Assembly: GCA_002163135.1 (NCBI GenBank)
Contig: MAAN01000006.1
Location: forward strand, 62,001-126,000
Source: Alphaproteobacteria bacterium 46_93_T64
GTDB lineage: Bacteria; Pseudomonadota; Alphaproteobacteria; Sneathiellales; Sneathiellaceae
Length of the DNA stretch: 64,000 nt
Direction: 5' to 3'
Shown: one piece after another, positions 47,563 through 57,220 of the stretch
Layout: each line of letters begins with the position of its first letter
Position numbering within the stretch: the first letter of the stretch is position 1
Translations under genes and position numbers: made by a program
Notes under the pieces: model-generated
The model's input: only the letters and a program-made list of their open reading frames with translations
Databases searched by the model: none
Told to the model about the DNA's origin: nothing

Positions 47563-49765
47563 AAAAGCGGATAGTAGTAAGAAAGAAAGTGGAGTCAGTC
47601 TTTCATTGTTGACTGCTTGCAGCTTATTTTCTCTATTCTCATTAGTTGCTTTAGCAATACTGGTTGTTACTTACAATAGCTCTCAGCTAGTTGTCGATAA
47701 TGAGCGGCAGCTTCTGGAGAAGCAAAGCGGTACTATTAGTGATCTAGTGCTAGAAGATCATATTCATTCCCTAGAGCAGTTCATAGGGTTTCTGTCGGAA
47801 GAAATATCGCTTCAGAATAAAAAGCAAGGCGACGATTTAGACGAAATAATTCAAGCTGCTTTTTTTACACAGAAGGAAAATACTGTAAATTTTATCGCGT
47901 ACTTAGCGAGTGACGGTAAATTGGTTTCTGAAATCAATACAGAATTGTTTGCTTTTCCAAAAATTCGGAAACACATCAAACAAGCTTTCCCTAATGAAAG
48001 CAGTTGGTTCTGGGCTATGGAAAACATGCCTTCGACGCGCCCTCCTGCTGTTCTTCTTTACTATAAAGAACCCATTTTAGATAAAGTAACGGGACGCCTT
48101 GATGGATATTTAGTAGGAGGTATTTTCTTGAATGAAAATATCTCGTTGGTTCGGCAAATCCGAGATAGAACGGGTGCCGTTATGACGAGCTTGTTAGTGG
48201 CGGACAGAGTGCTGGTTTCTGATTCCGATGAGGCAACTAAAATAGAAACAAATTCCAGTAATAGTGATCCCGTCACCAATTCGTCAGAAAGTCACAGCGG
48301 GCACCTGTTTTCCAATCCGATTTTGTTAACTTACTTTCCAGACGCAAATATCAGCATCCAGTCTGTCTTTCCCAGAGTCGCCGAAAATTCCCTAGATGAT
48401 TTGTATTTAATATCTGCGGTTTGGGGCCTGATATTAATCCTGCTTTTGTCTGTTTTCTCGGTGTTGGTTGCGAGAACTTTATTTCTCAAGCCGCTAATGG
48501 AGCTAATTACATATGCCAGAAAAGTGGAGAGAAGAGAGGCCCATCCTGAATTGACGAGCTCTTCTATCGTCGAGTTCAATGAGGTTGGAAGAAATCTTAA
48601 AAGTGTTTTGAATGCTTTACAGGAAAGTGAGAAACGGTTTGAAGATTTTGCAAATGTAACCTCAGATTCCATATGGGAAACGGATGCCGAACACCGTTAT
48701 ACGTTTGTATCTCGTAACGGTGCCATTGAAATCCAATTGCTTGAATCTAAAATATTAGGAAAAACCCGTTGGGAGCTTGATGGTATCGATGCTTCAGACG
48801 AAATTTGGCTCGCACACCGTGCACAAATAGAAAAACGGTTGCCGTTTAAGAATTTTATTTTTCCGCGTGAGGTTGAGCAGGGAGAAATTTCTTATAGGTC
48901 AACGAGTGGTAAACCAATCTTTGATGCCAGCGGAGAGTTTATTGGGTATCGGGGAACGTCATCGAATATCACAACTGAGATAGAAAGCCAGCTCGAGGCA
49001 GAAAAGATCCAAAATCAGTTGCGTCAGTCTCAGAAACTTGAGGTTGTTGGTCAACTTACAGGTGGTATCGCGCATGATTTTAATAATTTATTGGCGGTGG
49101 TCATCGGTAATATAGAACTAGTTATGGAAAAAGGAATTCTTGGCAAATCAGATGAAAAGATGTTGTCAGATGCGATGAGAGGGGCTGAAAAAGGCGCCGC
49201 CTTGACCCATCAATTGCTTGCCTATTCTCGTCAACAAACTCTCCAACCAGCTGTCGTTAGGCCATGTGAAGTTATTGTTGGAATAGAATCGCTCCTGCGT
49301 AGAGTTCTTGAGGAAAGAATAGAATTAGAGCTTTTATTGGGAGATAACTGGTCGATCAAGATAGATCCGAACGAGCTGGAAAACGCTCTCATGAATTTGG
49401 TCGTGAATGCGCGTGATGCCATTAAAGGAAGTGGTACAATTAGTATTGAAACTTTCGATATTGAAATAGATGAAGCGTATGCGACTTCAATTCATGGGTT
49501 TACGGCAGGAAATTATGTGTGTGTTGTTGTAAGCGATACGGGCTGTGGAATTCCGAATGACGTTAAAGAACATGTATTCGAACCGTTTTTTACAACTAAG
49601 GAAGTTGGAATGGGCAGTGGTTTAGGGCTTAGTATGGTATTTGGCTTTGCTCATCAATCAGGCGGACATGTAAGTATCGACAGTGAAATGGACAAAGGCA
49701 CTTCAGTGAAACTCTTCCTCCCGCACGCGGCAGATGATAACGGTGCCAAGCAACTAGAAACTTAA
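47540..49765 (+). CDS. LuxQ-like sensor histidine kinase, receiver lost
   Basis: Membrane kinase of 741 aa. TM1 ~21-44; periplasmic domain ~45-287, with GRLDGYLVGGIFLNENISLVRQIR resembling the LuxQ periplasmic fold; TM2 ~288-312; HAMP-like linker; PAS ~363-485; HisKA with H512 in GGIAHDFNNLL; and an HATPase with VVSDTGCGIP and GSGLGLSMVFGF. The start is a GTG inside luxP and has no clear RBS, so coupling is expected. The ORF ends at a TAA, yet the same frame continues directly into a decayed receiver domain, so the ancestor was a hybrid kinase like Vibrio LuxQ. Kinase core residues look intact. Confidence 0.83.
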   Translation: MRSDIPNRKADSSKKESGVSLSLLTACSLFSLFSLVALAILVVTYNSSQLVVDNERQLLEKQSGTISDLVLEDHIHSLEQFIGFLSEEISLQNKKQGDDLDEIIQAAFFTQKENTVNFIAYLASDGKLVSEINTELFAFPKIRKHIKQAFPNESSWFWAMENMPSTRPPAVLLYYKEPILDKVTGRLDGYLVGGIFLNENISLVRQIRDRTGAVMTSLLVADRVLVSDSDEATKIETNSSNSDPVTNSSESHSGHLFSNPILLTYFPDANISIQSVFPRVAENSLDDLYLISAVWGLILILLLSVFSVLVARTLFLKPLMELITYARKVERREAHPELTSSSIVEFNEVGRNLKSVLNALQESEKRFEDFANVTSDSIWETDAEHRYTFVSRNGAIEIQLLESKILGKTRWELDGIDASDEIWLAHRAQIEKRLPFKNFIFPREVEQGEISYRSTSGKPIFDASGEFIGYRGTSSNITTEIESQLEAEKIQNQLRQSQKLEVVGQLTGGIAHDFNNLLAVVIGNIELVMEKGILGKSDEKMLSDAMRGAEKGAALTHQLLAYSRQQTLQPAVVRPCEVIVGIESLLRRVLEERIELELLLGDNWSIKIDPNELENALMNLVVNARDAIKGSGTISIETFDIEIDEAYATSIHGFTAGNYVCVVVSDTGCGIPNDVKEHVFEPFFTTKEVGMGSGLGLSMVFGFAHQSGGHVSIDSEMDKGTSVKLFLPHAADDNGAKQLET

Positions 49766-50193
49766 AATTTTATTAGCTTAGGTGAGGGGGTGCATGTCTT
49801 GGTTGTTGAGGACGATCCTCAAGTGCGGAACATGGTAACGGCATAACTTCGGTCCATAGGATATGAGACGGCTGAATGCGCAGATGGCCCCTCAGCTCTG
49901 GGTATTATTGAAAATCAAAAAATTGAGATATTAGTGTCAGATGTCATTTTGCCGGGACAGGTGAACGGGAACGATATCGTGAGAGAAACCCGTACGAAGT
50001 TTCTATCCTTGCCAACACTTTTGATGTCGGGTTTTACCGGCAATACCTTTGAAACTGGTGACGAATACCGGAAGATGTGGACGTATTGTTCAAGCCCTTT
50101 TACGAAACTCAAACTTTCCGAAGCTCCATTCAAAGCCAAATCAAGTTGATATCGGATACGTCCACACCTGTTTTCCAAGAGATATTAGTTTAG
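49766..50193 (+). pseudogene. Decayed C-terminal receiver domain of the LuxQ-like kinase
   Basis: Reading straight on after the kinase TAA (49763-49765) gives a linker and then HVLVVEDDPQVRNMVTA, a second in-frame TAA (49844-49846), LRSIGYETAECADG, and VSDVILPG with the phosphoacceptor Asp, then LLMSGFTG. At about 50068 one base is missing; restoring a C after TAC moves to the frame EDVDVLFKPFYETQTFR, which supplies the conserved Lys-Pro motif, and ends at TAG 50191-50193. All receiver landmarks are thus present but split by two stops and one frameshift. The remnant overlaps the convergent molybdenum hydroxylase gene by 4 bp. Confidence 0.88.
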
Positions 50194-52454
50194 ATACTGT
50201 ACTCACTCTTGGATAAAGGGAGCTCTCTGATACGTTCCTTAGTCGCCGCGAATATCGCATTAGTCAGTGCGGGTGCAATAGGCGGTGTCGCAGGTTCTCC
50301 AGCCCCTCCAAGCGGCCGGCCAGATGGTGCAAGATGCACTGATATTTCAGGGCAGTTTTCCAAACGAACCATGTCGTAATCTGGGAAGTTTTCCTCTACT
50401 ACTTGCCCATTTTCTATGGTTATTTCGCCAAACAGTGCCGCAGACAAACCAAAGATAATACCGCTTTCCATCTGGGATATTAGCCCGTCGGGATTGAGGA
50501 CTTCGCCGCAGTCCACAACACAGGTTACCTTATCCACACTAAGCTCTTTGTTCGGGCCTATAGTTACCTCAACAACTTGTCCTACGATAGAGCCGAAGGA
50601 CTCGTGCAGGGCAATTCCGCGGCCTCGGCCAGCAGGCAAGGGGCTTCCCCAGTTGCTGACTTCAGCAAGCTTTCGCAATACGTTCTTGAAATCGTCGTGT
50701 TCTCCAAGATGGGCCATCCTGAATTCAACAGGATCTTTTTTTGCAGTCCAGGCAAGTTCATCCATAAAGCTTTCAGTAAAGAAAGCATTGTACGAATGAC
50801 CTACACTCCGCCAGTACCCAACCGGAATTGCCGTTGGGGACGGAAAATGTTCCATGAGTTTATTTTCAAATTGGTACGGAATATCCGCGGCACCTTCAGA
50901 TGTCGTATTGTCCGGCATATCGGTGTCTGCCGCTGGAATAAGGCGCTGGACGAAAGATCGGGTGACGGATGGCCCCGCAACGCGGTTATGCCAAGCTGAA
51001 ACCATCCCGCTTTCGTTAATTGCGGCACTGAATTTCGCGAGTGCCGCAGGGCGATACATATCATGTTGAATATCGTTTTCGCGTGTCCAAACCAGTTTCA
51101 CTGGTCGGTTTTTAAGCTCTTTGGCAATAGTAATAGCCATAACGACATAATCCGTTTCCAGCCGTCTTCCAAAGCCACCGCCAAGAAAGGTATTATGGAT
51201 TGTAACATTTTCGGCAGGGACATCGGCAGTCTGTTCGGCGATCCAGCTCATCAGGGTTGAGGTTTGGTTTGGAACCCAAACTTCAACATCGTTATCACCT
51301 ACTTTTGCGGTGCAGTTCATCGGCTCCATACAGGCGTGCGCCAAAAATGGGGCTTTATAGGTAGCCGTATGAACGTCACTCGCCAATAGCAGAGCCGCTT
51401 TTGCATCGCCGTCATCGCTGTAACTACGACCATCATCGGACTCGATGTTATTTTCAAAGAGTGCGAAAATGCTTTTTGAAGATAGATGGACATTTGTTCC
51501 ACTGTCAAAAGTTACAGGGAGCGCCTCAACTGCCTTTTTGGCGCGCCAAAAGCTATCGGCAATTACAGCGACGCCTGTCTCAAACCTTACGGCTTTAATA
51601 AACCCCGGCATAGTTTTGATGGCATTTTCGTCCCAATCAGTAACAGTTCCGCCAAAAACGGGAGACAGTTTGACAGCAGCATATGCCATATCTGGCAGGA
51701 CAACATCTACGCCGAACTCGGCTTTGCCAGTGACCTTTGCTGGTATATCCACTCTTTGTTGAGATTTGCCTATGATTTTGCGGGCATTCACGGATTTTAA
51801 TTGTATATTTTGTGGTGCTTCGAGCAATGCTGCTTGTTCAACAAGATCACCATAGGTCGAAGATTTGCTACCATTCTTTAACTTGATAATCCCATTTTCC
51901 GCGATGCATTCGTCAGCGCGAACATTCCAATTAATCGCAGCGGCTTGTTTCAACATTTCTCGCGCTGTCGCACCTGCTTGCTGCATGGGTTCCCAAAAGT
52001 TCCTGACACTTGTACTTCCGCCAGTAGCTTGGACGCCGAGCAAGCCACCAACCTGCTTCATGGCCCAAGCGCCAGCAGTAGCTTCTCCATTGTGATGCCC
52101 GTCTGAGAACGGAAGGCTGTCCATAATAGCGACTACATTGGCGTAAACCGGATGAACTGGCGCTGGCTCTGGTTTAACTAACGCGAGATCTACTTCCAAT
52201 TCTTCCGCAACCAACATGCAAAGAGCTGTATAGATGCCCTGTCCCATTTCGGCTTGTGAAACGGCGACAGTGATCTCTCCTTGTTTACTGATCTTGATCC
52301 ACGCATTAAGCGGGTATTCGCCCTGTTTTGCGGATGAGACAAGTGCTTTATTATCAGGAACACTATCACCAAGGGCGTAAGCAACGGCTAGGCCACCGCC
52401 GACAAGGCCACCAGCTATCAAAAACTTCCGTCGTGTTAATTTCATTATGGCCAT
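50190..52454 (-). CDS. Molybdopterin-binding oxidoreductase large subunit, IorB-like
   Basis: Xanthine-oxidase-family subunit of 754 aa, similar to isoquinoline 1-oxidoreductase beta subunits. It has a Tat signal (LTRRKFLIAGGLVGGGLAVA), so the folded Mo enzyme is exported to the periplasm. Conserved parts include GFGRRLETDYV, the RSVGHSYNAFFTESFMDELA block and the C-terminal GGAGEPATPP with the catalytic Glu. The 2Fe-2S partner gene lies 3 bp upstream. Substrate unknown (an aldehyde or N-heterocycle is typical). No cytochrome subunit or XdhC/CoxI-type maturation gene is adjacent. Confidence 0.9.
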   Translation of the reverse strand: MAIMKLTRRKFLIAGGLVGGGLAVAYALGDSVPDNKALVSSAKQGEYPLNAWIKISKQGEITVAVSQAEMGQGIYTALCMLVAEELEVDLALVKPEPAPVHPVYANVVAIMDSLPFSDGHHNGEATAGAWAMKQVGGLLGVQATGGSTSVRNFWEPMQQAGATAREMLKQAAAINWNVRADECIAENGIIKLKNGSKSSTYGDLVEQAALLEAPQNIQLKSVNARKIIGKSQQRVDIPAKVTGKAEFGVDVVLPDMAYAAVKLSPVFGGTVTDWDENAIKTMPGFIKAVRFETGVAVIADSFWRAKKAVEALPVTFDSGTNVHLSSKSIFALFENNIESDDGRSYSDDGDAKAALLLASDVHTATYKAPFLAHACMEPMNCTAKVGDNDVEVWVPNQTSTLMSWIAEQTADVPAENVTIHNTFLGGGFGRRLETDYVVMAITIAKELKNRPVKLVWTRENDIQHDMYRPAALAKFSAAINESGMVSAWHNRVAGPSVTRSFVQRLIPAADTDMPDNTTSEGAADIPYQFENKLMEHFPSPTAIPVGYWRSVGHSYNAFFTESFMDELAWTAKKDPVEFRMAHLGEHDDFKNVLRKLAEVSNWGSPLPAGRGRGIALHESFGSIVGQVVEVTIGPNKELSVDKVTCVVDCGEVLNPDGLISQMESGIIFGLSAALFGEITIENGQVVEENFPDYDMVRLENCPEISVHLAPSGRPLGGAGEPATPPIAPALTNAIFAATKERIRELPLSKSEYSI

Positions 52455-52457
52455 AGT

Positions 52458-52916
52458 TTATGCCTCCCCTTGAAGTTTGACTGCCTTATGGATTGCTTTT
52501 CTGATCCGCGGATAACTTCCGCATCTGCAGATATTGGTAATAGATTGATCTATTTCCTCATCCGACGGCTTTGGGTTTTCATTGAGAAGGGCACTCACGG
52601 CCATGATCATGCCGGATTGGCAATAGCCGCACTGGGGTACTTGTTCAGAAATCCAAGCCTCCTGAACCGCAGTTAGTTTGCCATCGGAAATACCTTCGAT
52701 CGTTGTGATGTTACTTCCGACAGCTTCACTGACTGGAACGGAACAGGAGCGAACGGCTTCACCGTTCAAATGCACAGTACAAGCGCCACAAGCTGCAACG
52801 CCGCAGCCAAATTTGGTGCCTGTTAAATTGACCGTATCCCGAATAACCCAAAGAAGAGGTGTGTCTTCTTCCGCATCGACATTCATCGTTTTTCCGTTGA
52901 TCGTAAGCGTCAGCAT
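52458..52916 (-). CDS. 2Fe-2S subunit of molybdenum hydroxylase, IorA-like
   Basis: Electron-transfer subunit of 152 aa with two [2Fe-2S] clusters. The plant-type cluster motif [21 protein letters not shown] and the second cluster motif CGYCQSGM...CRCGSYPRI are complete. It is the first gene of the two-gene unit and is divergent from a TetR regulator gene, with an operator-like palindrome between. Confidence 0.95.
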   Translation of the reverse strand: MLTLTINGKTMNVDAEEDTPLLWVIRDTVNLTGTKFGCGVAACGACTVHLNGEAVRSCSVPVSEAVGSNITTIEGISDGKLTAVQEAWISEQVPQCGYCQSGMIMAVSALLNENPKPSDEEIDQSITNICRCGSYPRIRKAIHKAVKLQGEA

Positions 52917-52940
52917 GTTGAATTCCCACTACAATTTTTA

Positions 52941-52957
52941 AATGACCGCTGGTCATT
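52941..52957. promoter_or_regulatory. TetR-type operator between iorAB-like genes and the regulator
   Basis: Perfect inverted repeat AATGACC-GCT-GGTCATT in the 158-bp divergent region, 24 bp before the 2Fe-2S subunit start. The TGACC-N3-GGTCA core resembles TetR-family operators. It likely controls both directions. Confidence 0.7.
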
Positions 52958-53074
52958 ATTGTGGAGATGCGATATGTATATGTCAATAGATCGCAGCTTG
53001 GATTAGGAAAGTTCTGTTCTTTTTTGATAGTAATTGCTTCGAATGATGGCATTTTACTAAGGCATGATATCTTG

Positions 53075-53749
53075 ATGAACGAAGTAGTAGGTAAGAGAGC
53101 AACAAATGCTGCGCAAAAGAACGCGCGCCGTATCATCGTATTGGAAGCTGCGAGCGCCTTATTTGTAGAGGCCGGTTTCTTTGATGTCAGTATGTCTATG
53201 ATTGCGAAAAAGGCAGGTGTCGCTAAAGGGACTATCTACATCTACTTCAGCTCTAAAGAGGAAATATTCCTCGCGCTGTGTACAAAAGAACTGGATGCGT
53301 GGCTTCTACAGTTGGATGAAGAACTGAAAAAAGTATCAGGGACTTTAGACAATTCGGAGTTTATAGAGTTATTACGCGGGAGCTTTGAAAATAAAGGCAC
53401 AATGTGCCGCCTTATTTCATTGATGCACATCGTGTTAGAGAAAAACGTATCTTACGATGAGGTGTTAGCTTTTAAACGGCATTTACTTGGGCTGACACTT
53501 CGAATTTGTGAGCGAATAGAAACTGTTCTGCCTTTCCTTGAAAAAGGACAGGGTATTTCCCTTATGACAAGTTTCCATTGTTTGGTTGTTGGGTGGAGCC
53601 AAATGACTGAAACGTCACCGGTGCTTGAAAAAGTACTGGAAAATCCGGATATGGCCCCGTTTAATTTTGGACTGGAGGACAGTCTTTTTGGATCATTCAG
53701 AATGATGCTGGACGGTGCAAAATTTGCAGATGTTAGTTTAAAGAGCTGA
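53075..53749 (+). CDS. TetR-family transcriptional regulator
   Basis: Regulator of 224 aa. The ATG at 53075 (MNEVVGKRATNAAQ) is chosen; the longer ORF from 52961 would run through the operator. The HTH region (ALFVEAGFFDVSMSMIAKKAGVAKGTIYIYFSSKEEIF by position, residues ~27-65) is canonical. The C-terminal domain is helical with a hydrophobic ligand pocket. It is divergent from, and probably represses, the molybdenum hydroxylase genes. Confidence 0.87.
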   Translation: MNEVVGKRATNAAQKNARRIIVLEAASALFVEAGFFDVSMSMIAKKAGVAKGTIYIYFSSKEEIFLALCTKELDAWLLQLDEELKKVSGTLDNSEFIELLRGSFENKGTMCRLISLMHIVLEKNVSYDEVLAFKRHLLGLTLRICERIETVLPFLEKGQGISLMTSFHCLVVGWSQMTETSPVLEKVLENPDMAPFNFGLEDSLFGSFRMMLDGAKFADVSLKS

Positions 53750-53881
53750 TATATCCGCAAAATGTTTAACAAATTTCACTTTATTTTATTTAGTTACTTA
53801 TTGTTAATGAGAGCTACATAGATTGTCCCCATAAAAGCCATGCGATCCTGAGTAATGGCTGTTATCCTTTGGGGGGATGTA

Positions 53882-54616
53882 GTGAACATAATTAGTAATG
53901 TAACGGATAAAATGCCGTCTGTGATTCAAAAAATTGATGCAGTAGAAGTAAAAGCTGAAGCGGTTTCAAATTCGGTAGAACGTCTTCAAGTATCAATTGA
54001 ACGTCTAGGCGAAAATCGGGAAGCCGCTAAGAAAAATGCCGAAACTGCGCAGATAAGTGCGGATCGAGGTCGTCACGTGATGGGGGAAACCTCTAAGAAT
54101 ATGGATGACATTGCAAAAGCAGTTGAGCGTGCAACGCAAAGCGTTGGTGAGTTAAACGAAGCTTCCAAGCAGATTGCTGGTATGGTTCAGTCAATCCAGG
54201 ATATCGCATCTCAGACAAATCTTTTGGCGTTGAATGCGACAATTGAAGCCGCACGTGCTGGTGACGCCGGTAAAGGATTTGCTGTTGTTGCTGGTGAAGT
54301 GAAAAACCTTTCCAAGCAAACTGCGAAAGCTACTGACGATATTCGGAAAAGGATCAATCGTCTAACAGAAGAAATAGCTTCAATTGTTACCTCAATGGAT
54401 CAAGGTACTATTGCCGTCAAGAAGGGGCGGGAAACCATGGTGGAAACGGTTGCTAGTATGGAGGAAGTTGCTGGTAATATTGGAAACACAACACAGCTTC
54501 TAATGTCAAACAGCGAGTTAGGGCAGGAGCAATCTGAAACATTTGCCCAAATCTCAGAGGAAATGTCTGACCTTCAAGCTGCAAATCGTGATGCGAGAAT
54601 GACCGCCGCCGGATAA
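53882..54616 (+). CDS. Soluble methyl-accepting chemotaxis-like signalling protein
   Basis: Protein of about 244 aa that is essentially only an MCP signalling domain: coiled coil, then the hairpin tip IQDIASQTNLLALNATIEAARAGDAGKGFAVVAGEVKNLSKQTAKATDDI by position (residues ~107-155). No membrane segment or sensor domain is present. The GTG at 53882 is preferred to the ATG at 53855 because GGGGGGATG lies just upstream. Without a ligand domain it may be a cytoplasmic receptor fragment or an adaptor. No che genes are nearby. Confidence 0.82.
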   Translation: MNIISNVTDKMPSVIQKIDAVEVKAEAVSNSVERLQVSIERLGENREAAKKNAETAQISADRGRHVMGETSKNMDDIAKAVERATQSVGELNEASKQIAGMVQSIQDIASQTNLLALNATIEAARAGDAGKGFAVVAGEVKNLSKQTAKATDDIRKRINRLTEEIASIVTSMDQGTIAVKKGRETMVETVASMEEVAGNIGNTTQLLMSNSELGQEQSETFAQISEEMSDLQAANRDARMTAAG

Positions 54617-54651
54617 CGACCTCAAAATATTTGGTTATGGGAATGATCTAA

Positions 54652-54681
54652 AGGCGGTACTTACAAGTGCCGTCTTTTTTA
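54652..54681 (+). terminator. Rho-independent terminator after the MCP-like gene
   Basis: AGGCGGTACT (54652-54661) pairs with AGTGCCGTCT (54666-54675), including two G-U pairs, around a TACA loop and runs into T6. It overlaps the 3' end of convergent recQ by 3 bp. Confidence 0.85.
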
Positions 54682-56466
54682 TTGTTGTTTGAGAAGGTTT
54701 AGAAACTGCTTACCGTATTTCTCAAGTTTACTATCCCCAATTCCTTGAATTTCAGACAATGAGTTAAGCGTTCCGGGTTTCAAATTGACCATTTCCAAAA
54801 GCGTTTTGTCATGAAAAACGACATATGGTGGTATATTTGCAGCTTTTGCTATTTCTAGCCGAAGCGCTTTTAGTTCATTAAATAATGCCGCATCTATCGG
54901 ATTATCTGGTGCCACTGTTTTAGCGCGGCCATTTTGTTTTTTATGCGGTACATATTTACGTGTTGAGAAAGCTTCTTCACCTCTCAATAAAGGTCTGCAT
55001 TTTTCGTTAAGAGATAATCCACCAAAACCTTCGATGTCTTGCGAAATATAATCGAGTGAGAGTAGTTGGCGTATAAATGCTTGCCAATCCGGCCGACTAT
55101 AGCTCGATCCTTTTCCATATAGGGGAAGATTGTCGTGGCCGGCATTCTTAACTTTATCAGTATCTACGCCCATCAAAATATCAATTATATGGCCCGAGCC
55201 AAAACACTGGCCCGTTCTATAAATGCAAGAAAGAGCCATTTGAGCGGCCTCAGTGCCATCCGTTACAACAGGGGGCGTCAGACAATTGTCGCAATTACCG
55301 CAAGCGCCAAAAGTTTCGCCAAAATAGCTCAAAAGCACTTGTCTGCGGCAACCTAATGTCTCGCAATAAGCAAGAAGCGCATTGAATTTTTGCCGTTCTA
55401 TCCGTGTCTGGTTTTCTGACAAATTATTGCTTAACAGTTGACGGATCTTTGCTATGTCTTGCTGGCCAAAGGCAAGCCACGCCGTTGCAGTAAGACCATC
55501 TCGTCCAGCACGTCCGGTTTCTTGATAATATGCTTCCATGTTCTTTGGTAAATCCAAATGAGCAACAAAACGCACATCAGGTTTATCAATTCCCATTCCA
55601 AAGGCAATGGTTGCAACCATTATGATGCCTTCTTCTTTTATAAACCGTTCTTGGTTTGCGGCGCGAACTTCTGCTGGAAGCCCTGCATGATAGGGAAGAG
55701 CTTTATGCCCCTTCGCAACCAACTTTTCTGCAATGGTATCAACACGACGTCTGGATAAGCAGTAAACGATACCAGCATCATTCGGATGTGAGTTCTTAAT
55801 GAAACTCAAAAGCTGGGTCACCCCATTTTGCTTGGGTGTTATGTGATATTGAATGTTAGGTCGATCAAAACTGGATTTGAAGACTTCTCCATACTCGAGG
55901 TTAAGCCGACCAATTATATCTTTTTGCGTTGGCGCATCGGCAGTTGCAGTTAGTGCAATGCGCGGTGTGTGTGGAAACGCTTCATGCAAGATACTAAGCC
56001 GTAAATACTCGGGTCTGAAATCATGCCCCCATTGTGAAACGCAATGAGCTTCGTCAATGGCAAATAGCGACACATCGAAACCCGATAAGAAGTCAAGGAA
56101 GCCATCCGAAAATAAACGTTCTGGTGCGATGTATAATAGTTTTAGAGAACCATCCCGCATCTTCGTGAAGATTTCTTTTTGCATCTGCGGTGAACATGTT
56201 GAATTGAGTGCTGCCGCTTCGACATCAAGCTCTCTAAGAGCGTCCACCTGATTTTGCATGAGCGCAATGAGAGGGGAGATAACAACAGTAATCCCGTCAA
56301 GACAAAGAGCAGGTACCTGATAACACAGCGATTTTCCGCCGCCAGTAGGCATGAGGACAAGTGCGTCACGTTTCGAAAGTACATGATCGATTACGGCGGC
56401 TTGTTGTCCGCGAAATTCAGGATACCCGAAAACGGACTGTAATATGTGGGACGGGTTACGCGACAT
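54679..56466 (-). CDS. recQ: ATP-dependent DNA helicase RecQ
   Basis: 3'-5' DNA helicase of 595 aa for recombination and replication repair. Motifs in order: Walker [17 protein letters not shown]-type [24 protein letters not shown]-like [10 protein letters not shown], motif [12 protein letters not shown], the zinc-binding set C...[12 protein letters not shown]...CGNCDNC, a winged-helix RQC domain, and an HRDC domain at the C terminus. Normal length, and no disruption seen. Confidence 0.97.
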   Translation of the reverse strand: MSRNPSHILQSVFGYPEFRGQQAAVIDHVLSKRDALVLMPTGGGKSLCYQVPALCLDGITVVISPLIALMQNQVDALRELDVEAAALNSTCSPQMQKEIFTKMRDGSLKLLYIAPERLFSDGFLDFLSGFDVSLFAIDEAHCVSQWGHDFRPEYLRLSILHEAFPHTPRIALTATADAPTQKDIIGRLNLEYGEVFKSSFDRPNIQYHITPKQNGVTQLLSFIKNSHPNDAGIVYCLSRRRVDTIAEKLVAKGHKALPYHAGLPAEVRAANQERFIKEEGIIMVATIAFGMGIDKPDVRFVAHLDLPKNMEAYYQETGRAGRDGLTATAWLAFGQQDIAKIRQLLSNNLSENQTRIERQKFNALLAYCETLGCRRQVLLSYFGETFGACGNCDNCLTPPVVTDGTEAAQMALSCIYRTGQCFGSGHIIDILMGVDTDKVKNAGHDNLPLYGKGSSYSRPDWQAFIRQLLSLDYISQDIEGFGGLSLNEKCRPLLRGEEAFSTRKYVPHKKQNGRAKTVAPDNPIDAALFNELKALRLEIAKAANIPPYVVFHDKTLLEMVNLKPGTLNSLSEIQGIGDSKLEKYGKQFLNLLKQQ

Positions 56467-56523
56467 CCGATGTTTATACAGTGCCGATGGAAGAAGGCAA
56501 TCGTTAAACAGAAGGTGTCCTAT

Positions 56524-56790
56524 TTATAAAAGATGATCGAGTTTTTCCTTTAGCACATGTATTTCCAACGCAGCATCTGCAAGCAAGTTTCGAAGTCTAC
56601 TGTTTTCCTCATCCACCTGCTGCAATCGTTTGACTTGAATACTGCCTGATTTTTGCGCCATTTTGCGCCACCTGTACAATGTTGCCTTTGAAATCGAATG
56701 TTTTTCAAGCAGGTTGTCTACAGACAGCCCGTCTTCCAGTTCTTGCAAAACTGCAGAAAACTCCTGTTTAGTATGATGTTTTCGTTCCAT
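56524..56790 (-). CDS. Small HTH protein resembling IS3-family OrfA
   Basis: Protein of 88 aa with a transposase-8-like helix-turn-helix (HTKQEFSAVLQELEDGLSVDNLLEKHSISKATLYRWRK by position) and a C-terminal leucine-zipper-like coiled coil (NSRLRNLLADAALEIHVLKEKL). The ATG at 56790 has GAAGG 12 nt upstream; a TTG at 56802 is also possible. No OrfB, terminal inverted repeats or target duplication is visible, so it is either a relic of an IS3 element or a domesticated DNA-binding protein of the adjacent reb cluster. It lies 53 bp after the last reb gene, on the same strand. Confidence 0.7.
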   Translation of the reverse strand: MERKHHTKQEFSAVLQELEDGLSVDNLLEKHSISKATLYRWRKMAQKSGSIQVKRLQQVDEENSRLRNLLADAALEIHVLKEKLDHLL

Positions 56791-56843
56791 GGAAATATGC
56801 AACCTTCATAATTTTACTATATTCGATCTCTTCACTTCAGTGA

Positions 56844-57170
56844 CTATTCAGCCATTTTACTAACGACTGATTGAAGGGCCGCCAAGTTATCTGTCACAGC
56901 GCTATCAGCCATTAATTCTTGCGAAGCTTTAGCCGCAGCTGCGGGATCAACCGTCAGTAATTGGCGAGAGGCCGCAAGAGTAATTGCATTATGAATTGTG
57001 TAACTGTGTTGTTGCTGTGCGATTACATTTTGCAGGGCAAGGCCAATGCTATGAGCCATCTGTTGGTACAAAATACCAACAGCTTCGGCGGGAGCCTCAC
57101 CCAATACTTTCATGCTTGTCTGGGCGACGGCATCCGTGACCTGACTATTTACGTATGTTTCTTCGGTCAT
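56844..57170 (-). CDS. RebB-family R-body protein 1
   Basis: Small structural protein of 108 aa of the RebB ('killing trait') family, whose members polymerise into coiled R-bodies. It has the N-terminal signature VNSQVTDAVAQTSMKVLGEAPAEA, then YQQMAHSIGLALQNVIAQQQ. The RBS AGGAG precedes the ATG. It is the last reb gene in transcript order. The sequence after the secretory-like hydrophobic core differs from its paralogues (Ala-rich PAAAAKASQEL). Confidence 0.85.
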   Translation of the reverse strand: MTEETYVNSQVTDAVAQTSMKVLGEAPAEAVGILYQQMAHSIGLALQNVIAQQQHSYTIHNAITLAASRQLLTVDPAAAAKASQELMADSAVTDNLAALQSVVSKMAE

Positions 57171-57220
57171 TCCCGTACTCCTAACGCCGAATGGGAGAGG
57201 TTGGTTTTCCTAAAGTCAGT

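Noticed and set aside
49934-50149. ORF on the plus strand after the kinase as an intact small gene
   Set aside because: It starts inside a receiver domain and loses the conserved Lys-Pro motif by a frameshift, so it is part of a pseudogene rather than a separate gene.
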